DNA of 64,000 nucleotides from Leguminivora glycinivorella. Lineage: Eukaryota; Arthropoda; Insecta; Lepidoptera; Tortricidae. The position numbers and the translations under genes are program-made. Numbering within the stretch: position 1 is the stretch's first letter; each line of letters begins with the position of its first letter. The stretch covers positions 27,485,033-27,549,032 of the forward strand of contig NC_062974.1 of assembly GCF_023078275.1 (NCBI RefSeq), in the 5' to 3' direction. Below, in pieces: positions 21,191 to 30,432 of the stretch. The notes under the pieces were generated by a model. The model was not told the DNA's origin. It saw only the letters and a list, made by a program, of their open reading frames with translations, and made no database searches.

Positions 21191-21417
21191 TTGTTGGCGT
21201 GATTGATATACATACTGGTACCAAATTTCAGCTTTCTAGTGCTAACGGTTACTGAGATTATCCGCGGACGGGCGGACGGACGGACGGACGGACGGACGGA
21301 CGGACGGACGGACGGACGGACGGACGGACGGACGGACGGACGGACAGACAGACATGGCGAAACTATAAGGGTTCCTAGTTGACTACGGAACCCTAAAAAA
21401 GTATGCAGCACTCGCAT
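19297..21417 (-). CDS. LINE reverse transcriptase ORF (5'-truncated; chimeric N-terminus)
   Basis: 706 codons without a break. Residues 1 to about 75 come from the flanking TCCG-type repeat read backwards (a run of SVRP repeats) and are not LINE protein. From about residue 76 the protein is a Jockey/CR1-like LINE ORF2: a linker region (about 80-200), then an RT domain at about 295-555 with FRPISILPVLSKVFEKII (312-329), QFGFTRGRST (347-356), FCDLSKAFDCVEHDTLL (381-397), GVPQGSILGPFLF (439-451) and FADDTSLIF (471-479). The three catalytic aspartates (D383, D473, D474) are present. The C-terminal thumb/tail includes SYNTRNKHKL. The upstream AP-type endonuclease domain usual in this class is missing, so the copy should not be autonomous. 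The intact frame implies a recent insertion. Confidence 0.93.
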   Translation of the reverse strand: MRVLHTFLGFRSQLGTLIVSPCLSVRPSVRPSVRPSVRPSVRPSVRPSARPRIISVTVSTRKLKFGTSMYINHANKTKTVQQGQLKSKFSDWATVGIHRSRKRLYDLYEMRNFNHDENFTEYVRRYSKVFKKVCAAAKSAFLSKKVRSADNKIKATWNMINAETGKTKPRDGHYTLKVQDQVLSADDDVAGAFQHFFTNIATDTTRNLNSSVVKAGLYLDNYNVKKCSMELYFQFTDPEEIIKTFKSLKVKNSEDIWGISVKVVYSIIDVVAPYLADVFNACVRECVFPNLMKYSKVIPLFKSGSKDDLGNFRPISILPVLSKVFEKIILNQLLRHFNTNGLLQHQQFGFTRGRSTTDAASVLIKHIYDAWELSLDAIGIFCDLSKAFDCVEHDTLLHKLKYYGLSSKALQLVESYLNERTQKVVVNGTESNGTTVKLGVPQGSILGPFLFLVYINDLPCLVKNKCEIVLFADDTSLIFKVDRQLSDYSHVNETLKEVLEWFTANNLLLNAKKTKCVKFSLPNVRKTDTTITLNGENLDLVENTLFLGLTLDCNLQWGPHISALAKRLSSAAYAVRRIRQLTDVETARLVYFSYFHSVMSYGILAWGKAADIQTIFVLQKRAIRSIYNMASRDSLKERFKEIDILTVASQYILDVIMYTHKNIESFKKLSDIHSYNTRNKHKLAVSKFRLQKVKKSFLGNCVTFYN
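21191..21398 (-). mobile_element. TCCG-type repeat, right part (after the LINE), with long GACG tract
   Basis: Resumes exactly where 17939 stops after a 6-bp duplication. Carries a GGAC/GACG tetranucleotide tract of roughly 90 bp at 21263-21350, longer than in the other copies, which have about 15-55 bp. That tract is what lets the LINE reading frame extend upstream to an ATG at 21417. Confidence 0.75.
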
Positions 21418-23086
21418 TTACTGATGTATGGAGTTACAACTCTTCCCCTACTTATTCCTCTATGATTTCTACTATTTTTTGCTAGGGTCTAAGTTTTAGG
21501 CTTAGTTTTAGTTTCTGTAAGCAAAAAATTAACGTAAATAATGTACTCTTCCCATTTCTCTTGAAAATATAGGCGTGAGTTTATATTATAATTGTTCTAA
21601 TGTGACATATTTTGTTTATTTGTACAAAGTTTTAAATAACGTGTAAAGTTAATTTAAGGTAAACAAGGAAATGAACATTGCGAATCACAAAATTACATAC
21701 AATCCATCTTAATCTGTTGACAATTACAGGAGATTACAAACGCGATGAACGTTTATGTAGATAATCATGTAGTTTAGACACGTGTCATATTATGCTTATT
21801 ACACAACCAGTGGCCTATGTCACAACAGTGACAATTGTCGCCTGACAGTGACACTTCTCTGTTTTTTGCCTGTTTAACAAGAAAATATTGCCACTGGGTA
21901 ACAATGTTAGGTACTTATCAACCCCGAAATAGGCAAAGTCAATATGACTATGGTGAAATAGGCCACTGAATTGTTTCAGTCTCGCTTATAGCTTTGTACA
22001 GTCGACTACAAAGAGTAGTATGTATCACAATGCAATAAGGTGAATGTGGATATATTTTGTAGTCGACTGTACTGTGGTATACTCTATTTATATTCAACCT
22101 GTTTTTATTGAATTCCGTTAACTTTAAGGGATGGTAACTCTAACGACATGTCGAATTTAACGGAAAACAAATAAAACACAGTGTATAACTCCGTATACAC
22201 GAATAAAATCTAAGAGAAGAACGTATCTCGTAACGTTCGAGAAAAATATAGGTACAGTCGTCTCGAAGTGGCGCTAGCTAGTTCATATATTTGAAAATTT
22301 TAACACATTATCAAGATGGACTTTGATAGGACGAGACGACCAAAAAAACTAATTAGTCCGTCAGTTAGATTATCAAAGAATTTTAGACACGTATTTTTTC
22401 TTTTTTCTCGTAAACGAAAAATGACGACGGTACAGTGCGTTGAAGTTTCGCGTGACGTCACGCCTAGGTAAAATTTTTTCTTAGAAGTGACGTCACACGC
22501 CTCCACTCCGGAACTTTGATGCTCTATATCTTTGTATTTTTTCATTCAGAGCAAAATTGTATGTACTAACTTTCAGTGGAAACTGTTTTGGCTAATGTGT
22601 TAACATATCGTTGTAGACTACAAGAAATTATGTATGCTGTTTGTTTCCCTAATCAATAAAAAAAATAATAATAAAAATATGTGTTCAGTTAGTAGACGAT
22701 TTAACTGACGGACTAAACAGAACGCCATTTTTTATGTAGTCGTCATCTCTATTCTCTACATATATACTTGATCTTGATTATGATGATTGATGTTCATGTG
22801 TGATGACGGGTTAAGAATTTCACTACCTCCTTTGATTCTGTTTGCCACCATTATTTTACTCCATTAAGCCTGTGATATCGAAACTATTTAAGTAAGTTGT
22901 AAATTGATAAAATATCGATACAGAATAAGCTGCGATAAAGGTTATTCACCCAGAATTCGAGCAAATCTTCGATTACGGATTATAGGAATTACACAAATGG
23001 GTAGTAAATAAATTATTACATTGCATATAATTATTATCACATTCCATTTAAAAAGACTTGTTAAGAGCCGATAGATTACATTATAC
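21399..23086. other. Intron sequence with small palindromes, no gene
   Basis: Holds a 67-bp hairpin at 22006-22072 (GTACAGTCGACTACAAA and complement) and a short hybrid end of the CCGTTAACTTTAAGG family (22088-22190). An inverted pair (CCGTCAGTTAGATTATC near 22360, TTAACTGACGGAC near 22700) may border a decayed element. Confidence 0.5.
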
Positions 23087-23665
23087 ATACTGTTTTTATT
23101 GAATTCCGTTAACTTTAAGGGAAGGTTCTTTAAAGCAAATATTATTAATTTCTCTAAGAAACTAGCGTCTTAACTCTTACGGTTATTGAGTTATTAAAAA
23201 AAAAGATTAGAATTACTGAAAACCTGTGTGACAGCCTTTACCAATTCCTAATGTTATTTGTTTTGACATGTGCCGTAAATCACTTGACACTAACTTGAAT
23301 GTTATTCTTAAGGGTCTCTCACACTTAAAAATTCATTTTCAGTACAAATGGTGTTTTTTTTACGCACTAGTGCGAGAAGTGGTTCATTATATGCCAGGTC
23401 GAAACTTCGGAGGCTCATCTGTACTGAAAAACGTCGTACGATACACGTGCGAAAAGGAAATTCGTAACTCGAGCCGATCCCCTTCCCTTCGGTCGTGTTT
23501 TAATTTATCGCCACTCGTTTCGAACTTCCTTTTTTACGCACTTGTATCGTAATGTACTATTTTGCGAATTTAATTAAAAGTTATATACAGGGTGGTTCCT
23601 TATAATGAACCTAGCTATGTGTCGAGTTTAACGGAAAACAAAAAAAAAACACGGTGTATAGGATC
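23087..23665 (+). mobile_element. CCGTTAACTTTAAGG-type element, interrupted
   Basis: The left end ACTGTTTTTATTGAATTCCG and right end GAGTTTAACGGAAAACAAAA match the intact copies at 35738-36050 (reverse) and 60040-60400. The interior is broken by a 226-bp insertion at 23341-23566. Removing it restores the order seen in the other copies. Confidence 0.65.
23341..23566. mobile_element. GTACGATACACGTGCGAAAAGG element nested in 23087-23665
   Basis: Shares CGAGAAGTGGTTCATTATAT, GAAACTTCGGAGGCTCATCT and GATACACGTGCGAAAAGGAA with a reverse copy at 60885-61125. GC-rich compared with its host. Confidence 0.65.
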
Positions 23666-24072
23666 GGCGATTGGTCCTAGTCACAACTGATGGAAAGTGA
23701 AAACAGTCTAGATGGAACTCACAAGATACCTAAGGTACAGTCGATTTCATAAAAATGTGTACATTTTTTTCACCTTATCGCATGGAGTTAATAAGGTGAA
23801 GAAATGTACAACATATTTATGAACTCGTCTGTACAGAGGTAATTTCGCCTGGGGGAAATTTTCACTCTTTTCCATATTTTATCTTTTCACTTTGAGTTCC
23901 AAATGTATTTACTGAACACGCGTAGGTACTTATATAATATAATATGTATGTAACATACTTAATAATTGAAAAATTACAAATTAAGGAAAACAATATTAGG
24001 TATTCGAAATTGTCCTTATTTATCAGTCTCATCATATTTTCTACCCGTTTTATGTGAATTTTAAATTTAATT

Positions 24073-24202
24073 AAGGTGCAGTGGGGTAATGTCGAAAGTC
24101 ACATAAAAATCACCATTATTTCCATCATATCAAGATTCCGCTTTCAAAATTAAATTACCCGAGCATTTCTGTGATTCGAAATTACCCCACTGCACCTTAC
24201 AG
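24073..24202. mobile_element. AGGTGCAGTGGGGTAAT MITE
   Basis: Terminal inverted repeats TAAGGTGCAGTGGGGTAAT and ATTACCCCACTGCACCTTA; TA at each outer border fits a TA target site. Confidence 0.7.
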
Positions 24203-24821
24203 TCAACTTTGACCTTTTATAACATGACTACAATCATGCAATGCAAATAAAATAGGTATTTTTATGGATTATTCATTAAAAACCTTGCCACTGATTAGAT
24301 CAAAGTAAACTTTTGATATAAACACAGATGTCATATATACCATAGATCAAGCAAACGTATCTACTTAGCGTGTCAAATGAACTCAGTGAAATCCACTGAG
24401 TTGTCCGTCTTTACTCGCAGCTTGCAGCTTTCGGGCGTCAATTTTTGTAAGTTGAAGTCAACCAAAACATAAAAAAATGCCTCGTTACGTGATATTCAAT
24501 TGCAACAACACAAAAATTATGAACAATCAAGAGCCTGAGACATATTTAAAATTACAGGCAAGAATCAACTTCAGTACAAAATTTGACACGCTCGGCCCCT
24601 ATACAAATATATGAATTTGTTTCTTCTATCTAAATTAAGTTCTTTCGATATAAACCTACAACTCCGGCAAATCCTACAAACTCACGACACAAGCTGCTGT
24701 AAATGAATAAATGAACGACGTGAACCGTGAGTGAACGAGTTGAATGGACCAGATGAATGGGTCTGGCACCGAAATAATGAAAGCTCTGAGCAGGATTACA
24801 AGAGAGCTCTGTTAATACCAG

Positions 24822-24919
24822 CCCCTCTAGCACAACTTGCCTTGTCACGGGCGAGTCCATACTTGAAGTCGCGCTTGATGTATGGACTCGCGCGCGACAA
24901 GGTAAGTTGTGCTAAAGGG
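24822..24919. repeat. ~98-bp hairpin element (copy 2)
   Basis: Same palindrome as 8083-8174: CTAGCACAACTTGCCTTGTC with complement at 24897-24915, and an inner GAGTCCATAC pair. The centre differs (inverted relative to copy 1). Confidence 0.7.
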
Positions 24920-24987
24920 TCAGGAGGTGAATAATTATTATAACAACTAGCTATTAATATCCTTCAGGTGTATATGGTATCAATTTT

Positions 24988-25225
24988 TAACCCCCGACGC
25001 AAAAACGACGGGGTGTTATAAGTTTGACGTGTCTGTCTGTCTGTTTGTTTGTTTGCCTGTCTGTCTGTGGCATCGTAACTCCCGAACGGATGAACCGATT
25101 TAGATTTTGTTTTTTTTTTTTTCTAAAATCTGAGTTAGTCGGGAGTGTTCTTAGCAATGTTTCATGAAAATCGGTCTACTATGTCGCGGTCGGGGTTTTT
25201 TCAAAATTTTGATTTTGTGGTTAAG
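24988..25225 (+). mobile_element. CCCCGACGC-type retroposon
   Basis: TTAACCCCCGACGCAAAAAC, a TCTG/TTTG tract, CGGATGAACCGATTTAGATT and GGTCTACTATGTCGCGGTCG. Confidence 0.7.
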
Positions 25226-25864
25226 TTATTATAATAAAAAGTTATCGTTTATCTAATGTGGTAGTGGCAGCGCCCTCTGTTTTGACATACAGACACAGTG
25301 CGCTTTGTCTGTAAATGGCTTTATAAATTTTTTTATGTTTACAGACTGTCCGGTCTTCCTTCATGACTGCTCTCATTCAATGAACGAATGAACTAAACGA
25401 ATGATAACAGTGATACAGTTACAATACTCTTTTGTTTCGCAAATAGATCGGCAGAAATAAAATAATCGTTTATTGTACAATTAATGAATGAGCGTTTGTC
25501 TAATATTACAAAAGGTTGACCTTCACAGATCGAGAAATGATTTTTCCTGTGTATTTCTTGTATTGTTTAGTTTATTGTATTGTATTAAGGCGATGATAAA
25601 CGGCGCGGAAATTCGCATGCGATTATACAGGGTGGAACAAAAATACTTTACGATATTGGTTTACTATGTATAGTATGTATATTATTAAATTTAACAATTA
25701 AAAAAATGTGTCTATGTATCAAGAGTATCAAGACGAATAACTAAATGAGTTTTCGTTAAATGATAGCACATTCAACTTTGCAGAAAAAATATCGTACAAT
25801 CGATTTAATAAATACCTATGTAGGTACTGTACATTTTTTCATCTTATTGCGATGAGTTTAGGCA
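25226..25864. other. No gene recognised
   Basis: AT-rich intron. The GTACATTTTTTCATCTTATT block near 25828 recurs near 23755. Confidence 0.5.
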
Positions 25865-26450
25865 AAGAGGATCAAGTATTATAGAGAGTTACTGTCAAAT
25901 TAAAATGTGTAATCACAGTGCATAGACTGCCATCTCTCGACACAAGCTTAAAACTTTCAAACCTCAGTTTTGACAATTTGGCCCATATTCTTAAAAAAAA
26001 AACGTTTATTCAGAACGTAAAGCTTAACCCTATAACATATCTTCTGCCAAACCACTTTGTGGTTTGTTGGAAGACGAGGCTCCCATACACTTATCAAGCT
26101 AAAATACCTCATAGTTTTTAGATATATGTATAATATTTATATATATAAGTTTTTGCTATGCATACACACACACATGTACATATACGTATACGATGCATGT
26201 ATGCGTAGCCAAAACCTAGCTTACCTTAACCCTTTACTTCATGCGCTTTATGAGCGATTACGTCTTAATCTAGCAATTATGCGTTTTATGCGTTTAGCTT
26301 GATATGTGTTAAAATGTCAAATATTAATATTAGCGCCATCTAGCCGAGCATCCTCCAAAAGTGTAACGCCATCTAGGCCACCGTACCTTTTTCTATATGG
26401 TTCCGAGGTACGTTTTTTTCTTAGACTGTAGCTGTCTAGACGGAGTTACA
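25865..26450 (-). mobile_element. Single-arm copy of the 6327 foldback family, interrupted
   Basis: The left half ends CAATTTGGCCCATATTCTTA; the right half resumes TAGCTTGATATGTGTTAAAA. The ~295 bp between (about 25994-26295) begin with an A run and CGTTTATTCAG. On the minus strand that is an AATAAA-bearing 3' end with a poly-A-like run, so the insert is probably a retroposon. A TTA trinucleotide is at both junctions. Confidence 0.6.
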
Positions 26451-26499
26451 TGTTGTGTATTTGGTTTAGGTAAAGAAATGACTGTACCACGTAGCGTCA

Positions 26500-26665
26500 A
26501 CGATTGTTACGCCGTGGCTTGCGTGGGCGACGGTCGCGCGATGGTCGCGCGACGGCGATGCGACGCATACGAAATCAAACCTTATCGATATGGAAGTATG
26601 AGACGCGACGGCGACGGTCGCGCGACCGTCGCTCACGCAAGACACGGCGTTAGCCTGCCTAGCCG
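26500..26665. repeat. GC-rich palindrome with CGCG-laden arms
   Basis: GGGCGACGGTCGCGCGATGG at 26527 is matched by the complementary GTCGCGCGACCGTCGCTCAC at 26618, and the outer CGCCGTGG / GACACGGCG also pair. Arms are ~60 bp and the loop ~45 bp. CpG-dense in an AT-rich region, probably a MITE. Confidence 0.6.
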
Positions 26666-26816
26666 AAATGACAATCGGTGTCCCTAGACGCATATCGAAA
26701 CGCAGTCTCGCTCTGTTTCGCCAATACGGAGAGCGATAGAGATAGCTTGCTACGATGACGATATTATCGTAAATGTTTGTGCATTTACGATAATATCGTC
26801 GTAGCGGTACAGGCCC

Positions 26817-26961
26817 CGTAGCCGAATGGCATTTCTCCGACGCCAAACGAAAGCGATACGCCGCTGGCTCTGTCGCGCCAATACGCAAGCGCGATAGAGA
26901 TAGATATCTACTAGCGCTTCGTTTCGTGAGCGTTTCGTGAGCGATTGTGCCATTCGGCTAG
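26817..26961. mobile_element. CGTAGCCGAATGGC-type MITE
   Basis: Full-length copy matching the element at the left window edge almost base for base. A decayed relative sits just left of it (about 26690-26815), with the same AGCGATAGAGATAG core and a 20-bp palindrome around 26760-26800. Confidence 0.75.
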
Positions 26962-27002
26962 CCACCCTGGCCTAGCCTAGTGCGGGGACCCCTGGAAACT
27001 TG

Positions 27003-27410
27003 TGTTAATAATAATAAAATAGAATAGAATAGAATAAACGTTTATTCGTGAACACAGGTAAGACAAAATACACATAATAACAACAAGACAGAAAGGAATG
27101 AAGTGCCACGAAATGGCCTCATCTCAGCGTGTTGCTGGTGACTTCCAGCGCTGATCTTCCGATGAGACCATCAAGTGATGAATATTGAAAGTTTGTACGG
27201 AACCCTCGGTGAGCGAGTCCGACTCGCACTTGACCGGTTTTTTTAAGATTGATCTGACAGATTGCATACAACTCATTTTTTAAGATTATGAATTTTAAGA
27301 CTGTTGCCGGCCTAAGTGGCTTCCATGAGCGGCGATGACTGTGTCCCATCAGGCGGCTCGTCTGCTCGTTTGCTGCCTGTATAAAAAAATAGTCTGAAAT
27401 GTCATCAATG
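27003..27410 (-). mobile_element. LINE 3' scraps (two) around an element end
   Basis: 27003-27150 starts with an AATAG repeat (tail in reverse) and an AATAAACG signal on the minus strand. 27185-27250 is a left-end scrap of the GTGCGAGTCGG family. 27300-27390 resembles the noncoding end next to the LINE fragment at 28965 (CAGGCGGCTCGTCTGCTCGT). Confidence 0.5.
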
Positions 27411-27952
27411 TCATCAGTGCAGTCTCATTTCATCGAAAATTGTAGTTATTTTGTAAAAGTTTATTATTGTTGTAATAAAGTTAAACTTAGGTAATAAAAA
27501 AAAAAAAAAAAAAAGTGAGAAAGATTCACGGAGGGTAACAGACAGAAGAAATACAAAACACATACAAGAACGGACATAATTAGGATATGCACAAATGGAT
27601 GTAACCTTAGCCTTCAACAATTGTATTTGTGTTTATGTGCAATAAACGAATTTTTATCTTTTTATCTCTTTTTTATTTGGCTACCCAGCTAGGCCGATAG
27701 AACCCGGTATTGCTCGAAGGTAGGCATAGTCGAATGAATCACAAACAAATCACAATTGACATTATCCGGTTGGTTGAGCAAACGGTATCTTTATGCATGT
27801 GACAGTGATGTTTTTATTTATACTCCGTATACATCTGTAACGAGATATTTATATTTTATTGATTCAAATATAAATATCAAATATGAATGGAAAATATCGA
27901 ATATTTCTATTGTGTTTTTTTTTTGTTTATATTAATTGTTTGTCAAATTATA
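27411..27952. other. No gene recognised
   Basis: AT-rich with an A run at 27497. A GGCTACCCAGCTAGGCCGAT scrap lies at 27679. Nothing else. Confidence 0.45.
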
Positions 27953-28435
27953 TATACAGTGTGGAAAAATGGAATGCCACATCAATGGCAACTACCTTAA
28001 ATATTGTAAATAGCACATTTTGTGTAAGGGAGACTTTCCTTTGTTTTTAAAAACAATAAATTCTGCATTTAAGGATTTATGAAAAATCGCTTGCCTCAGT
28101 CGGGACTCGAACCGGTCAAATGTGACAAAAAATAACGTGCCGTATTTTATGATGCAGATTGAAAGGGTTACTGATATGGTTCATTTTTCTCTAAATAACA
28201 AATACAATCAGAATAACGGAAGGCCATGAAAATTTGGCACATTATTTGGCACGTTATTTTTTGTCACATTTGACCGGTTCGAGTCCCGACTGAGGCAAGC
28301 GATTTTTTATAAATCCTTAAATACAGAATTTATTGTTTTTAAAAACAAAGGAAAGTCTCCCTTACACAAAATGTGCTATTTACAATATTTAAGGTAGTTG
28401 CCATCCATGTGGCATTCGATTTTTCCACCCTGTAT
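27953..28435. mobile_element. Foldback element with a tRNA box B in each arm
   Basis: Ends ACAGTGTGGAAAAATGGAAT and complement (CCACCCTGT). Arms of ~190 bp are close to perfect. Each arm carries GGTTCGAGTCCCGACTGAGG, a match to a Pol III box B, outward-directed. The ~100-bp centre contains a smaller GGCACGTTA palindrome. No clear box A was found. Confidence 0.75.
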
Positions 28436-28490
28436 ATTATATAAAAATGCCACTGTGGCCTATTCGTTACTTTTGTGTTAATTTAGAACT

Positions 28491-28672
28491 AGCTATTGCC
28501 CGTGGCTAAGTGGGGGGCTAGAAAGAGATAAAAAGTAGCATAATATGTCACTCTCCATCCCTTTAACTATCTCCACTTAAAAAATCACGCCAATTTGTCG
28601 CTACGTTTTGCCGTGAAAGGCGGACAAACAAATACACACACTGTCCCGTTTATAATATTAGTATGGATATTA
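28491..28672 (-). mobile_element. AATATTATAAATGGG-type retroposon
   Basis: Reverse copy: GAAAGAGATAAAAAGTAGC, CTCCATCCCTTTAACTATCT and GGCGGACAAACAAATACACA. Confidence 0.65.
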
Positions 28673-28964
28673 AGTATGGATACCTATGTATGTATCTTTA
28701 AATAGAACATTTGTTAAAAATACAAATTTCATATTCCAAATTTACACCCACCAATATTCGCAAAGTTATTTTAACAATTACGCAAATGTCGTCATAATTC
28801 TCCCTAGCCGTGACGAATGTTGAGAATGGCTAATGAGAAAGTTGAAATATCTACGAATGTTTGCTTGGCCAGGAATTTCAGCGAAAAATGTGACGAGATA
28901 TTTTAAATTAATGTCAACTCTCGTCTAAATACTGTCCATGAACGCTAGAATTTTATTTTTTATT

Positions 28965-29390
28965 TTTTATGAAATATAGGCAACAAACGAGCAGACGAGC
29001 CGCCTGACGGGAAGCAGTCATCGCCGCCCATGGACATAAGCAACGTCAGGGGAGTCACTTATATTTTTTTTATAATTTATTTATTTAATTCAGACATCAA
29101 ATGGTCCAAGAAATGTGTTAGGCGTCATTTATGCGTTGCCGACCTTTGAGAACCCTAAATACCTGCTTCTTGAAGAACCCCATGTCATAGCGCAAGGGAA
29201 ACACCTCAGAAGGTAGCTCATTCCACAACTTGCACGTTCTGGGCAAAAACGATCGATAAGCCCGTTTGTTCTTGGTTTACCACGTGTCCAGAAATTGAGG
29301 ATGAACTTTATTTCTTTGGCGGGAGGTGCGGTGATAAAAGCGCGACGGTGGCATCAGGTCAAACAGTTCTTCAGAACACTCCCCGTAAAA
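28965..29390 (-). pseudogene. LINE reverse-transcriptase ORF, C-terminal fragment
   Basis: The minus strand from 29390 to the stop at 29118-29120 reads a LINE C-terminus: EELFDLMPPSRFYHRTSRQR, then LWNELPSEVFPLRYDMGFFK and VFRVLKGRQRINDA. One in-frame TAA interrupts it after DTW (about 29283). 28965-29117 is the matching noncoding end (GCAGACGAGCCGCCTGACGG). A dead 5'-truncated copy of a LINE different from the one at 17940. Confidence 0.7.
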
Positions 29391-29397
29391 ATATATT

Positions 29398-29688
29398 TTA
29401 ACCCCCGACGCAAAAACGACGGGGAGTTAGTAGTTATGTTTGACGTGTCTGTTTGTCTGTCTGTTTGTTTGTCTGTCTATCTGTTTGTGTGTGTCTGTCT
29501 GTGGCACCCGAACGGCTAATAACAATCCCGACTAATTCAGCTTTCAAACAAAAAAAAAACTAAATCTAAATCGGTTCATCCGTTCGGGAGCTACAATGCC
29601 ACAGACAGACACACACACACACACACACAAACAGACAGACAGACACGTCAAACTTATAACACCCCGTAGTTTTTGCGTCGGGGGTTAA
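29398..29688. mobile_element. Two CCCCGACGC-type retroposon ends in inverted orientation
   Basis: A plus copy (29398-29515, starting TTTAACCCCCGACGCAAAAA) meets a minus copy (29520-29688, ending TTTGCGTCGGGGGTTAAAAA). The TCTG and CAGA tracts can pair, so the unit is a ~290-bp foldback. Confidence 0.65.
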
Positions 29689-29735
29689 AAACGAGGCTGA
29701 GCGAATACTAAAGCTAGAACAAATTAATAGATAAA

Positions 29736-29948
29736 GTACAGCGGGGACAAATCTCGTCTGGGGGGCAAATGTAACTGGTCCATTTTTTCCATGTTTTACA
29801 ATGTTTGCATTATTAAATAGAGTGTCCACCGGTTATATATGGTAGGCATGTTCAGTGGATGAATATAGAACTCAACATCATAGTGTAATAATGGAAAAAA
29901 TGGATCAGTTACGATTGCCCCCCAGTAGGGATTTGTCCCGCTGTACCT
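29736..29948. mobile_element. GTACAGCGGGACAAATCTCG MITE, longer copy
   Basis: Ends GTACAGCGGGGACAAATCTC and its complement near 29930-29948. Arms of ~65 bp pair around a centre with GGTAGGCATG. The copy at 5285 is a shorter derivative. Confidence 0.75.
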
Positions 29949-30084
29949 TATCAGAGTGTCTGTTGGTATTTTATATCCATTTCGGATTATAGTTACAGGT
30001 CTACTGTGTATTTTTTGCAAAACAGTCTTTTAAAGTTTTAACTGATTCCACAGAAGATATGTAAACGACGATAACTAACCTAAC

Positions 30085-30255
30085 CTAACCACAAAATTAA
30101 AATTTAGAAAAAACCCCCGACAGCGACATAGTAGACCGATTTTCATGAAACATGGCTAATAACACTCCCGATTAACTCAGCTTTCAGAGAAAAAAAAACT
30201 AAATCTAATTCGGTTCGTCCATTCGGGAGCTACGATGCCACAGACAGACACACAC

Positions 30256-30286
<31 letters not shown>

Positions 30287-30379
30287 TACATACAGACAGA
30301 CAGACAGACAGACACACACACACACACAGACAGACACGTCAAACAAACACCCCGTCGTTTTTGCGTCGGAGGTTAAAAA
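30085..30379 (-). mobile_element. CCCCGACGC-type retroposon with CAGA/CACA tract
   Basis: Reverse copy with CGATTTTCATGAAACATGGC, a CAGACAGACA/CACACA tract (about 30238-30338) and the TTTTTGCGTCGGAGGTTAAA end. Confidence 0.65.
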
Positions 30380-30432
30380 CGAAGCTGAGCGAATTAGTAC
30401 GTTGCTCCTGGAAAGTTATGTATGAAAATGTT

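Noticed and set aside
24477..24600. Frame starting MPRYVIFNCNN considered as a THAP-type zinc finger
   Set aside because: The first cysteine is absent and no downstream Trp/Cys/His pattern follows. The frame ends soon.
26397..26888. Arg/Ala-rich frames of 96 and 140 codons
   Set aside because: Produced by the CpG-rich palindrome and the adjacent MITE.
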